Origin: Planctomycetota bacterium
GTDB lineage: Bacteria > Planctomycetota > Phycisphaerae > UBA1845
Assembly (NCBI GenBank): GCA_022561415.1
Contig: JADFRH010000032.1
Location: forward strand, 1-12,308
Direction: 5' to 3'
Length of the DNA: 12,308 nt
Shown: one piece after another, positions 1 through 6,607 of the stretch
How the letters are laid out: each line of letters opens with the position of its first letter
Position numbering within the stretch: the first letter of the stretch is position 1
Notes under the pieces: model-generated
Seen by the model: only the letters and a program-made list of their open reading frames with translations
The model's database searches: none
Told to the model about the DNA's origin: nothing
Made by a program: the position numbers and the translations under genes

Positions 1-331
1 TGGCCGAGCGCGGCGCCGGCGAAGCCAGCACGCTCTGCAGAAAACCTTCGCGCCGGTCCTCGATGATCGAGATCGTCGAGAAGATGGCCGTGAACAATAG
101 GATGAGCACGATCGTTCCGGGGAAGGCGTACTGAAGATAATTCAGCCCGCCATCGGTGCCGGGCATGCGGAACGAATCGCGAAGGCCCGAACCGATCAGC
201 AGCCAAAACACGATGGGCGTGCCGAGTGCGCCGACGATCCGGCTTCGCTGCCTAATGAAGCGGGTCATCTCGCGACGCCAGAGCGACACGGTCGGAAGAA
301 GCCACGGCGTTGTTGCTGGAGAGTCGGACAT
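1..331 (-). CDS. ABC-2 type transporter permease, 3' part missing (cut by window edge)
   Basis: Membrane-spanning partner of the ABC ATPase encoded just upstream; together they would form an ABC-2 (DrrB/NodJ-like) exporter in the cytoplasmic membrane. I translated the minus strand from the ATG at 331-329 and the frame stays open to base 1, giving 110 residues. A cytoplasmic N-terminus of about 32 residues is followed by a hydrophobic segment (about 33-50) and a second one (about 68-90, with FPGTIVLILLF). Next comes EDRREGFLQSVLASPAP, the sequence typical of the cytoplasmic coupling region after TM2 in this family. The start lies 6 bp after the ATPase stop codon, so the two are surely co-transcribed. 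The Shine-Dalgarno is weak, which suggests translational coupling. The substrate cannot be read from sequence. The remaining helices, expected to be about four, lie outside the window. Confidence 0.85.
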   Translation of the reverse strand, partial: MSDSPATTPWLLPTVSLWRREMTRFIRQRSRIVGALGTPIVFWLLIGSGLRDSFRMPGTDGGLNYLQYAFPGTIVLILLFTAIFSTISIIEDRREGFLQSVLASPAPRSA

Positions 332-337
332 GCTCGG

Positions 338-1291
338 CTACTCAATCTTGGAAGTCTTGTCCCCGTCGGTCCACAAACCATGCCCCGTCAGATGAAAGAA
401 CACGTCATCGAGCGTCGGCCGGCCGACGGTGACGCTGTCGATCTCGCCCGGATACGCCTCGATCAGCTTGGGAACGAACGCATGCCCTGTTTCGTGCTCG
501 ATTCGTACGGTCCCATTTGAGCAGGTCGCTTCGATATCAAAATCCCGCTTGACGCTTGCAGCGAGCGTCGCGGGATCGCTACACGAAACCGTCAGCACCT
601 CCCCGCCGATCGTACGTTTCAGCTCGGCCGGTCCATCCAGAGCGACCAGCCGTCCCTCATCCAACACGCCGATGCGATCGCACCGGTCGGCCTCATCCAT
701 CAGATGCGTCGTTAGAAGCGTCGTGACGCCGTCCTGATCGCGGAGCTGGTGGAGATGATCCATCAAGCTCGCTCGGGCGGCCGGGTCGAGCCCGGTGCTC
801 GGCTCGTCGAGGATGAGGATCTGCGGCGCATGAAGCAGCGCCTTGGCCAGTTCGACGCGGCGCTTGAGACCACCGGAGAGTGTCTCGGTGCGATCGCCCG
901 CGCGGTCGGTCAGGGCGAAGCGGTCGAGCAGCTCGCGTATCCGTTCCCGCAGAGCGCGCCCGGACAAGCCGTACAAGTGCCCCTGGTGGCGAAGATTCTC
1001 GAACACGGTGAGCTTGGCATCGAGGCTGGGCTGCTGAAACGCCACGCCGATGCGGCGGCGGACCTGGTCTCGCTGTGCGCGGACGTCGAGGCCGGCGACC
1101 CTGGCGGTGCCGCTCGAAGGCGCCATCAATGTGGCAAGAATGCGAAAGAGGGTGGACTTGCCGCTGCCGTTAGGACCCAGCAGCGAGAACACCGACGCCG
1201 GTGCGACTTGCAGTGAAACCGCATCCAGCGCCAGACGATCACCGTATCGATGGCTGAGTGCTTCAAGCTCGACGGCTACGGCAAGCGACAT
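338..1291 (-). CDS. ABC transporter ATP-binding protein (DrrA/CcmA-like, ABC-2 exporter family)
   Basis: Cytoplasmic ATPase of 317 residues that would power the permease encoded directly downstream. All nucleotide-binding motifs are present: Walker A GPNGSGKST (39-47), Q-loop in AFQQPSLD (about 84-91), signature LSGGLKRR (138-145), Walker B LILDEPSTGLD (about 159-169) and H-loop histidine in TTHLMDEAD (H186). A C-terminal domain of about 100 residues ends with GRPTLDDVFFHLTG, the usual DrrA-type ending. I chose the ATG at 1291-1289, about nine residues before the first beta strand. The open frame runs much further upstream, but that part is only the antisense-free shadow of ctaB. The gap to ctaB is 38 bp. 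Position after ctaA-ctaB suggests a role in oxidase or cofactor maturation, but this is inference, and drug or lipid export cannot be excluded. Confidence 0.93.
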   Translation of the reverse strand: MSLAVAVELEALSHRYGDRLALDAVSLQVAPASVFSLLGPNGSGKSTLFRILATLMAPSSGTARVAGLDVRAQRDQVRRRIGVAFQQPSLDAKLTVFENLRHQGHLYGLSGRALRERIRELLDRFALTDRAGDRTETLSGGLKRRVELAKALLHAPQILILDEPSTGLDPAARASLMDHLHQLRDQDGVTTLLTTHLMDEADRCDRIGVLDEGRLVALDGPAELKRTIGGEVLTVSCSDPATLAASVKRDFDIEATCSNGTVRIEHETGHAFVPKLIEAYPGEIDSVTVGRPTLDDVFFHLTGHGLWTDGDKTSKIE

Positions 1292-1329
1292 GACGTCTCT
1301 CGTTGAGCGTGTGGGCGCCCCCGCTTCTT

Positions 1330-2247
1330 CTAGGTGTGAAAGGCCTTGTCGATCATCATCAGGATGAACAGGCACGGCAGGTAAGTGACAGACGCAAGCA
1401 GGCTGAGCCTCGCGATCTCCTTCGTCCGGCAAAGCCTGAACCAGACGCCCGTTGCGAGATATGCAAGCCCCAGAAGCGCCGCGCCCACGCCATACAGATA
1501 ACTGCCCGAGCCGTAGATTACGGGAAGCAGGCTGACCACCAGCAACACGACCGAATACATGAGCATATGGCGACTGGTTTTCTGCCCATGGGTGTCCCGC
1601 ACCGAAATGATCTTGAACCCGCCACGCTCGTAGTCTTCCCGGTAGAGCCAGGCGATGGATGCGAAGTGCGGAAGCTGCCAGACCAGGAGCACACCGAACA
1701 ACATGGCCGCCCCGATCGACAGCGACCCGGCACCCGCTGCCCAGCCGATAACCGGCGGCAACGCCCCCGGAATCGCACCGATATGCACACAGTACGTCGT
1801 CTTGCGCTTGAGCGGCGTATAGACGAACCCGTAGCTGACCCACGCGATCGTCGCCAACAGCGCGGCCAACAGGTTGGCCTGCAAAGCGAGATAGACAACG
1901 CCGCCGACGAACATCACGACGGAAAAACTCAGCACCTCGCTGCCGGTGAGGCGACCGGACGGGAGAGGTCGCCCGGCCGTGCGGCTCATGCGCGCGTCGT
2001 GCTCGGCCTCGAGGTACTGATTCAGCGCGTTGGCGCCGCCCGCGACCAAGGCCGTACCCACGACGGCGTGCAGCATCAACGCCAAATCCGACAGAACGGG
2101 CGCCGACTCGAGACCGAGAAGAAAACCCAGCGCCGTGGCAATCAGCACCATACCCGCGATGCGCGGCTTGGTGAGTTCCCAATACGCGACGACGCGCCGG
2201 GCCACCAGCACCCGGGTCGCTTCACCGACTTGGAGTACATCACTCAT
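1330..2247 (-). CDS. ctaB: Protoheme IX farnesyltransferase (heme O synthase)
   Basis: Integral membrane prenyltransferase of the UbiA superfamily (305 residues, normal for CtaB/CyoE/COX10). It adds a farnesyl group to heme B to give heme O, the precursor of heme A. Visible family features: TKPRI near the start (26-30), the first polyprenyl-diphosphate-binding region NALNQYLEAEHDARM (73-87) followed by SRTAGRPLPSGRL, YTPLKRKT with downstream GAIPGALPPVIGW, and REDYERGGFKI in a cytoplasmic loop. About eight to nine hydrophobic segments are evident. The ATG start overlaps the ctaA stop as ATGA (2244-2247), so translation is probably coupled; there is no clear Shine-Dalgarno of its own. It works immediately before CtaA in the pathway and supplies the oxidase encoded upstream in the same operon. 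Confidence 0.96.
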   Translation of the reverse strand: MSDVLQVGEATRVLVARRVVAYWELTKPRIAGMVLIATALGFLLGLESAPVLSDLALMLHAVVGTALVAGGANALNQYLEAEHDARMSRTAGRPLPSGRLTGSEVLSFSVVMFVGGVVYLALQANLLAALLATIAWVSYGFVYTPLKRKTTYCVHIGAIPGALPPVIGWAAGAGSLSIGAAMLFGVLLVWQLPHFASIAWLYREDYERGGFKIISVRDTHGQKTSRHMLMYSVVLLVVSLLPVIYGSGSYLYGVGAALLGLAYLATGVWFRLCRTKEIARLSLLASVTYLPCLFILMMIDKAFHT

Positions 2248-3194
2248 ACGCCGGCCACCGACCCGGTGCCCCGTTCCTTCACGGGTTGCATCGACGGACT
2301 AAACAGACGAAACGTAAGCAGCGTCAGCGCCACCAGCGTCGCGAGCAGAAGCGCCCCGACGGCGACATGCGCAGTCGGCACAGCCCAGAGGATCAACGGA
2401 GACCAGGCCCCGCCCATCACCTTGACGGTGAACGCGAAGCCGCCGAGCAACAATTGTAAGGCCACCAGAGCCGCTATGACTCCGCCCAGTTGGACAGGCC
2501 GCTTTCCGCCCGATGGAACGCCCATCACCCACATCGCCAGCCACCCGACAACCATCGTGACCACCATAGCGCCTAATACATGAAGCAGCAGCGCGGTGTT
2601 GCTGCCGAAGTGACGATAGGCAGCGCCCAGGACGAGCTGGATCGTCGTGCAGACGAGCCCGACGACACAGAGATTCCGTAAAAACCTACCGGCCGGGATT
2701 TCGACGGCTTGCGATCCGGCTCGCCAGGTCTTTCCCGAGACGACGGCCACCGACACGGCGAGGCAGAAACACATCTGTCCCCAGATGCCGTGAATCATCG
2801 CGAAGCCTCGCGATATCTCCGTCACCCGCAACCCTCCGAGCACGCCCTGAACCGCGATGGCAAGCAACGTCGCCAGGGCGAGAAGACGAACCGTACCGCC
2901 GCGTCGCCAGGAAAGAGCCGCCACGCCGATCGCGAGGAATCCGACGGTCCACCCGATCAGGCGATGACCGTGCTCCCAGCGAGTGTGGTCGCCCTGCCAC
3001 CATTGCGGCGGATTGACGAGATGACCGGCCGAAGTCGGCCAGTCGGCATAGACCATTCCGGCGCCTTTGCTGGTGACACCGGCGCCTACGAAGATCAGGG
3101 GAAACACTGCGCACGCGGTCGCAATCGCCAGAAGGTGTAGCCCACGGCCGTACGCCCCGGACCGATCAGGTGGAATCGAAGCGGACTCGCTCAT
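2244..3194 (-). CDS. ctaA: Heme A synthase (COX15/CtaA family)
   Basis: Membrane oxidase that converts the C8 methyl of heme O to a formyl group, giving heme A for cytochrome c oxidase. The 316-residue product has about eight hydrophobic segments in two four-helix halves. Signature regions: TSKGAGMVYADWPTS (41-55), RWEHGHRLIGW (72-82) with the conserved glutamate E74 and heme-ligand candidate H75 or H77, and later histidines H135 (MIHGIWGQ), H205 (LLLHVLGAM) and H276 (TAHVAVGALL). I see no cysteine pair in the first periplasmic loop, so it resembles the cysteine-less class rather than the Bacillus type. I chose the ATG at 3194 (MSESAS...), not the longer open frame, because its ATGA overlaps the stop of the preceding small gene and the extra upstream residues are arginine-rich and unlike the family. 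Confidence 0.95.
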   Translation of the reverse strand: MSESASIPPDRSGAYGRGLHLLAIATACAVFPLIFVGAGVTSKGAGMVYADWPTSAGHLVNPPQWWQGDHTRWEHGHRLIGWTVGFLAIGVAALSWRRGGTVRLLALATLLAIAVQGVLGGLRVTEISRGFAMIHGIWGQMCFCLAVSVAVVSGKTWRAGSQAVEIPAGRFLRNLCVVGLVCTTIQLVLGAAYRHFGSNTALLLHVLGAMVVTMVVGWLAMWVMGVPSGGKRPVQLGGVIAALVALQLLLGGFAFTVKVMGGAWSPLILWAVPTAHVAVGALLLATLVALTLLTFRLFSPSMQPVKERGTGSVAGV

Positions 3195-3490
3195 GAATCC
3201 GGATGTCCCTTCCCCTCCGACTCGGTCTTCGCTTCTTCGACGCCTCGCGCCAATCGGCGACTCCGGTGAACCCAAAACATGCCCGTTCCCGCGACACCAA
3301 GCAGGACGAACGAAATGACGCCGACCAACACCAACACGCCGGCGGCGGCACCTTTGACCATCGGTGAATTCGGATCACCGAAGCACACCGCACAGGCATG
3401 GACTTCCGTGGTCGCACTCGCGACGGCGGCGAGCGCGAAACCGGCCGGTAACAGACGGCGGCGTAATCCATGTGCGAAACCGCTTCGCAT
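3191..3490 (-). CDS. Small membrane protein with CAVCFG (CxxC) motif, oxidase-cluster associated
   Basis: A 99-residue protein of unknown function. An arginine-bearing N-terminus and hydrophobic stretch (about 12-28) look like a signal peptide or anchor. They are followed by CAVCFGDPNSPM (33-44, a CxxC with a nearby methionine), one strong transmembrane helix (about 47-72) and a charged hydrophilic tail. I recall similar CAVCFG/CAVCYG proteins beside oxidase genes in Planctomycetes and Verrucomicrobia, but cannot search here. The ATG at 3490 is chosen because it shares one base with the stop of the 68-residue gene upstream (TAATG), and its own stop overlaps the ctaA start (ATGA). This tight coupling argues for a shared role in oxidase assembly. 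An exposed CxxC plus Met could bind copper or act in thiol chemistry; that is inference. Confidence 0.78.
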   Translation of the reverse strand: MRSGFAHGLRRRLLPAGFALAAVASATTEVHACAVCFGDPNSPMVKGAAAGVLVLVGVISFVLLGVAGTGMFWVHRSRRLARGVEEAKTESEGKGHPDS

Positions 3491-3696
3491 TATAGGTAAC
3501 TCTCGTTCTTGAGCTTGCGGAGAAACCATCGCCCATACACGAGCAGGGAAACCGCTCCGCACAGCGATAGGACACCGACGACGATCGACGCCGTTTCACC
3601 GCTGGCGCGGTAGTCACGAATGGCCCACACTCCGAAACCGATCGCAAGAATCGTGGAGGCCACAACAAAAACGACATGAAACGTCTTCAGCGACAT
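3490..3696 (-). CDS. 68-residue membrane protein of unknown function
   Basis: A short hydrophobic protein with two predicted transmembrane helices (about 7-26 and 37-55) joined by a polar loop containing IRDYRASGE, and a basic C-terminus (RWFLRKLKNESYL). A good Shine-Dalgarno (AGGGAG) sits 7 nt before the ATG at 3696-3694. Its TAA overlaps the ATG of the next gene by one base. It has no metal-binding motif that I can see. Size, topology and position between oxidase subunit IV and heme A synthase fit an accessory oxidase subunit or an assembly factor; no function can be assigned from sequence alone. Confidence 0.75.
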   Translation of the reverse strand: MSLKTFHVVFVVASTILAIGFGVWAIRDYRASGETASIVVGVLSLCGAVSLLVYGRWFLRKLKNESYL

Positions 3697-3839
3697 GCCA
3701 TGACTCCCTGCGCCCGTTTGGCGACTCCGGCGACCTTCACAAAGGCGTTCGGCTCCGGATGAACGCGGCGCACCGTCATGCCCTTGGAGCGCAGGGTCAA
3801 ACGAATGCGATGGATACGCCGTGTGTTGGATCGTGCCAT
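3687..3839 (-). CDS. Possible small basic ORF (50 aa), unverified
   Basis: The 147-bp gap between subunit IV and the 68-residue gene contains an uninterrupted minus-strand ORF beginning MARSNTRRIHRIRLTL and ending QGVMACR. Its ATG (3839-3837) lies 4 bp after the subunit IV TAG, and its TGA overlaps the first codons of the next gene in another frame. The product is rich in arginine and lysine, with no membrane segment. Third codon positions are mostly G or C, about as in the neighbours by my hand count. The ribosome site is weak (TTAGG). It could be a translationally coupled small protein or a chance ORF in a GC-rich spacer; I do not recognise it. Confidence 0.3.
   Translation of the reverse strand: MARSNTRRIHRIRLTLRSKGMTVRRVHPEPNAFVKVAGVAKRAQGVMACR
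3704..3709 (-). promoter_or_regulatory. Ribosome binding site of the 68-residue gene
   Basis: Minus-strand AGGGAG with a 7-nt spacer to the ATG at 3696. It supports translation of this small gene and fixes its start. It lies inside the possible 50-residue ORF. Confidence 0.6.
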
Positions 3840-3843
3840 GCGC

Positions 3844-4167
3844 CTAACCCCAGGTCCCGATCTTCACACCGGGCGGACTATCTACCATCGACAGCGTAGG
3901 CACCGCCATCAGCACAACCAAAAAGACAGCACACAACAGCAGCGCAAACCAGACCCACGCCGTCCTCTCCCACTTGAGGTGCATGAAAATGGCCGCCACC
4001 AACGACGCCTTGACAGACGCAATCGCCAGGGCCAGCGAGATGTTTCCCCAACTGGAAATGTCGACCTGCGCAGCCAGCACGGTGACGACCGTCAAGACCG
4101 CCAACGTCGCGAAGACGGCCATGTAGGACTTTACGTGCTTGCTGACATCTGCGTGCGCATCACTCAT
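3844..4167 (-). CDS. Cytochrome c oxidase subunit IV, prokaryotic type (COX4_pro/CyoD-like)
   Basis: Small non-catalytic oxidase subunit of 107 residues with three transmembrane helices (about 14-34, 44-62, 69-90). The central signature ALAIASVKASLVAAIFMHLK (46-65), with its lysine and FMHLK, is characteristic of the prokaryotic subunit IV family. It probably stabilises the subunit I/III core and CuB site. The start is taken as the ATG at 4167 (MSDAHADV...), preceded by a G-rich stretch. A TTG five codons earlier is also in frame and overlaps the subunit III stop region, so the start is uncertain by five residues. It follows subunit III by 15 bp, the standard order for this operon type. Confidence 0.9.
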   Translation of the reverse strand: MSDAHADVSKHVKSYMAVFATLAVLTVVTVLAAQVDISSWGNISLALAIASVKASLVAAIFMHLKWERTAWVWFALLLCAVFLVVLMAVPTLSMVDSPPGVKIGTWG

Positions 4168-4182
4168 CAAAAAAGCCCCCAA

Positions 4183-4842
4183 TCAATGGCCGGTAACGGC
4201 CGCGACAGGGCCGCCCGATGGATTCATCAAGTACATCACCGGGAAAAGGAAGATCCATACAAGATCGACGAAGTGCCAGTAGAGCCCGGTACACTCGATC
4301 CGATTCGTGTAATACTCCGGATCCCGATCCCACAGCTTGGCGCCCGGACCGATGAAATAGCCGATCACGACCATGCCGCCGATGATGTGCAGGCCATGAA
4401 GCCCGGTCATCGTGAAATAGAGGGCGAAGAAGTTGTTTGTCGACGGCACGTGGCCGTGCTGAAATTTCGGAATGTACTCGAGCGTCAGCTTGATGACGAG
4501 AAATGCCGCAGCCAGCAGCCACGTCGCAATCAGAAACTTTTTCGCTTTGGGTAGATTCCCCATTTTCAGGCTCGCCCAGGCCATCACCATGGTGACCGAC
4601 GAGAGGATGAGGATAAGTGTGTTGAGCCCGCCAATCTTCCAATTCAATCCGGCCTCTTCCCTCGTAGGCCAGGCCGCGGGACCGGACTCGGGCGCTCCGA
4701 CGCGCAGCAGAACGTAGGTGGAAAAGAACGCTCCGAACAGCATCACCTCGGACGCCAGGAACAGCCAGGTTCCGAGCTTGCCGCTGTAAATGCCCGTCTC
4801 GGGGTGCAGCTTGACGGTATAGGGCATTAGCGCTGTGGTCAC
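4183..4842 (-). CDS. coxC: Cytochrome c oxidase subunit III, short five-helix form
   Basis: Integral membrane oxidase subunit that supports proton uptake and stability of subunit I. At 219 residues it is shorter than the seven-helix mitochondrial form. It starts at the equivalent of helix III, with GTWLFLASEVMLFGAFFSTY carrying the conserved glutamate (E32). It thus resembles the five-helix type of quinol oxidases and many bacterial caa3/aa3 enzymes. Other family features are LHGLHIIGGM and the C-terminal YWHFVDLVWIFLFPVMYL. The start codon is GTG (4842-4840), supported by GGAGG 9 nt upstream; an in-frame ATG five codons later lacks a ribosome site. Only 4 bp separate it from subunit I. Confidence 0.95.
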   Translation of the reverse strand: MTTALMPYTVKLHPETGIYSGKLGTWLFLASEVMLFGAFFSTYVLLRVGAPESGPAAWPTREEAGLNWKIGGLNTLILILSSVTMVMAWASLKMGNLPKAKKFLIATWLLAAAFLVIKLTLEYIPKFQHGHVPSTNNFFALYFTMTGLHGLHIIGGMVVIGYFIGPGAKLWDRDPEYYTNRIECTGLYWHFVDLVWIFLFPVMYLMNPSGGPVAAVTGH

Positions 4843-4846
4843 AGAC

Positions 4847-6592
4847 TCAGGCCTCCGTTGCTACGTGTTGCGGGTAGTAATCCTTGGACATTCCCGGAAC
4901 GCTGTATTCATAGGGTCCGCGATACACGACCGGCTCGGTCAGGAAGTTGCCGTGCGGCGGCGGCGACGGGGCCAACCATTCCAGCGTGGTCGCATCCCAG
5001 GGATTCGCTCCCACTTTCTCGCCGTACCGCATGCTCCTAAAGAAGTTGATGATGAACGGTATCTGGGCAACGCCCAACATCCACGCTCCCCAGGACGACA
5101 TCACCGCTAGACCCTGAATCGCTTCTCCGTGCGCGTAAACGGTTTGATCGAAGAGGCGTCGCGAAATGCCGGCCATTCCCTGCCAGAACATGGGTGCGAA
5201 CACGATGTTGATGAAGAGGAACGACAGGAAAAAGTGCAGCTTGCCCAGCGCCGAGTTGAGCATCCGACCGGTGACCTTGGGGAACCAGTAATAGACGCCG
5301 GCGAAGATCGCGAAAATCGTGCCCGGCGCTACGATGTAGTGAAAGTGGCCAATCACGTAGAGCGTGTCGTGCAGATGAATATCCGGCGCCGGCAGCCCCA
5401 ACGGCAAGCCCGTCAGCCCGCCGATCGCGAACATCGGCAGAAAAGCCAGCGCAAACAACATCGGCGTGGTAAACCGGATCGAGGCCTTGTACAGGGTGAT
5501 CAGCAGGGCGGTCAGGATAATCACCGACGGAATCGAAATGATCATCGTCGTTGTGGCGAAGAACGCGCTGATCGTCGTGCCCATACCCGTCATGAACATG
5601 TGGTGGGCCCAGACGATGAACGACATGAACCCCAGGAACACGGTGGAGTACACCAGCGCCCGGTAGCCCCACAGCGGCTTGCGCGTGTTGTTGGCGATGA
5701 TCTCGGCGACCATCCCCATTCCCGGAAGAATCAGCACGTAGACCTCCGGGTGAGCGAGAAACCAGAACAGGTGCTGCCAGAGCAACGGGTTACCGCCACC
5801 GGCCACCGTACTGATTTCGCCGCTGACCACCAGACCCGACGGCATGAAAAAGCTCGTATCGGCCACGCGATCCATGAGTTGAAGAATAGCGGCCGCCTCC
5901 AACGGCGGAAATGCCAGCAACAGCAGAAACGCCGTGATGAACTGTGCCCAGACGAAGAACGGCAACCGCATCATCGTCAGCCCCTTCGCGCGGAGCTGAA
6001 TGATCGTGACGATGAAGTTGACCGAGCCCAGCAACGACGAGGTAATCAGAAACACCATGCCGACAAGCCACCAGGTCTGACCCGTCGTAGCGATGTTCGC
6101 GAGTGGCGGATAGGAGGTCCACCCCGAATTGGCCGCCCCGCCCGGCACGAAGAAGCTGCCGAGCATGGTGACGCCGCCGAGAAAATACGCCCAGTAACTC
6201 ACCATGTTGATCTTGGGGAACGCCATGTCGGGCGCGCCGATCTGCAGCGGCATGACGAAGTTCCCAAACCCGCCAACCACAAGCGGCACGACCCCGAGAA
6301 AGATCATGATCGTGCCGTGCATGGCCCCGAGCGAGTTGTAGAAGTCCGGAGACATGATGCCGCCGGGCATGAAGGTTTCGCCCCAATTCCCCAGTCCGCC
6401 AAGCACGCTCCCCAGCACGGGGACTTCTTGGAGCGGATACGCAAGCTGCCAGCGCATCAGCATCATGAGGCAAAAGCCGAAGAACAGGAAACACAGCCCG
6501 GTGATGGCATACTGTATCCCGATGACCTTGTGGTCAATCGAGAAGACGTATTTACGCCACCAGCCCAGTTCCTCGTGATGATGATCTGTCAT
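4847..6592 (-). CDS. coxA: Cytochrome c oxidase subunit I (heme-copper oxidase, A-type)
   Basis: Catalytic subunit (581 residues, 12 helices) that reduces O2 to water and pumps protons in the cytoplasmic membrane. Metal ligands are all visible: heme a H92 and H418, heme a3 H416 (GHFHY), and CuB H281 with H330/H331 (WAHHMF). HPEVY (281-285) supplies the D-channel gating glutamate E283 and the Tyr cross-linked to the CuB histidine. D-channel entry residues D122 (GAPDMAFP) and N129 are kept, as are H408-D409 (HDTLY) of the Mg site and the arginine pair in GISRRLFD. Unusually, the canonical K-channel lysine of PTGIK is isoleucine here (PSVII, I359), and the preceding Thr is Ser. Start is the ATG at 6592, 15 bp after coxB. 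The Shine-Dalgarno (AAGGG) overlaps the coxB stop. Confidence 0.98.
   Translation of the reverse strand: MTDHHHEELGWWRKYVFSIDHKVIGIQYAITGLCFLFFGFCLMMLMRWQLAYPLQEVPVLGSVLGGLGNWGETFMPGGIMSPDFYNSLGAMHGTIMIFLGVVPLVVGGFGNFVMPLQIGAPDMAFPKINMVSYWAYFLGGVTMLGSFFVPGGAANSGWTSYPPLANIATTGQTWWLVGMVFLITSSLLGSVNFIVTIIQLRAKGLTMMRLPFFVWAQFITAFLLLLAFPPLEAAAILQLMDRVADTSFFMPSGLVVSGEISTVAGGGNPLLWQHLFWFLAHPEVYVLILPGMGMVAEIIANNTRKPLWGYRALVYSTVFLGFMSFIVWAHHMFMTGMGTTISAFFATTTMIISIPSVIILTALLITLYKASIRFTTPMLFALAFLPMFAIGGLTGLPLGLPAPDIHLHDTLYVIGHFHYIVAPGTIFAIFAGVYYWFPKVTGRMLNSALGKLHFFLSFLFINIVFAPMFWQGMAGISRRLFDQTVYAHGEAIQGLAVMSSWGAWMLGVAQIPFIINFFRSMRYGEKVGANPWDATTLEWLAPSPPPHGNFLTEPVVYRGPYEYSVPGMSKDYYPQHVATEA
4852..4856 (-). 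promoter_or_regulatory. Ribosome binding site selecting the GTG start of coxC
   Basis: Minus-strand GGAGG, 9 nt before the GTG at 4842, inside the last codons of coxA. It decides for GTG over the in-frame ATG at 4827. Confidence 0.65.
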
Positions 6593-6607
6593 CTGTGAGC
6601 CAATCCC

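Noticed and set aside
1292..2182. N-terminal half of a 614-residue frame fused to the ABC ATPase
   Set aside because: The extra ~297 residues are an out-of-frame reading of ctaB; the ATPase fold begins at the ATG at 1291, so this is not a real fusion.
1303..2583. Long plus-strand ORF (426 aa) opposite ctaB and ctaA
   Set aside because: Spans two well-identified minus-strand genes, low-complexity charged composition, no recognisable motif; shadow.
5129..6598. Long plus-strand ORF (489 aa) opposite coxA
   Set aside because: Rich in Arg, His and Gln with no domain; it is the codon-bias shadow of the certain coxA gene on the other strand.
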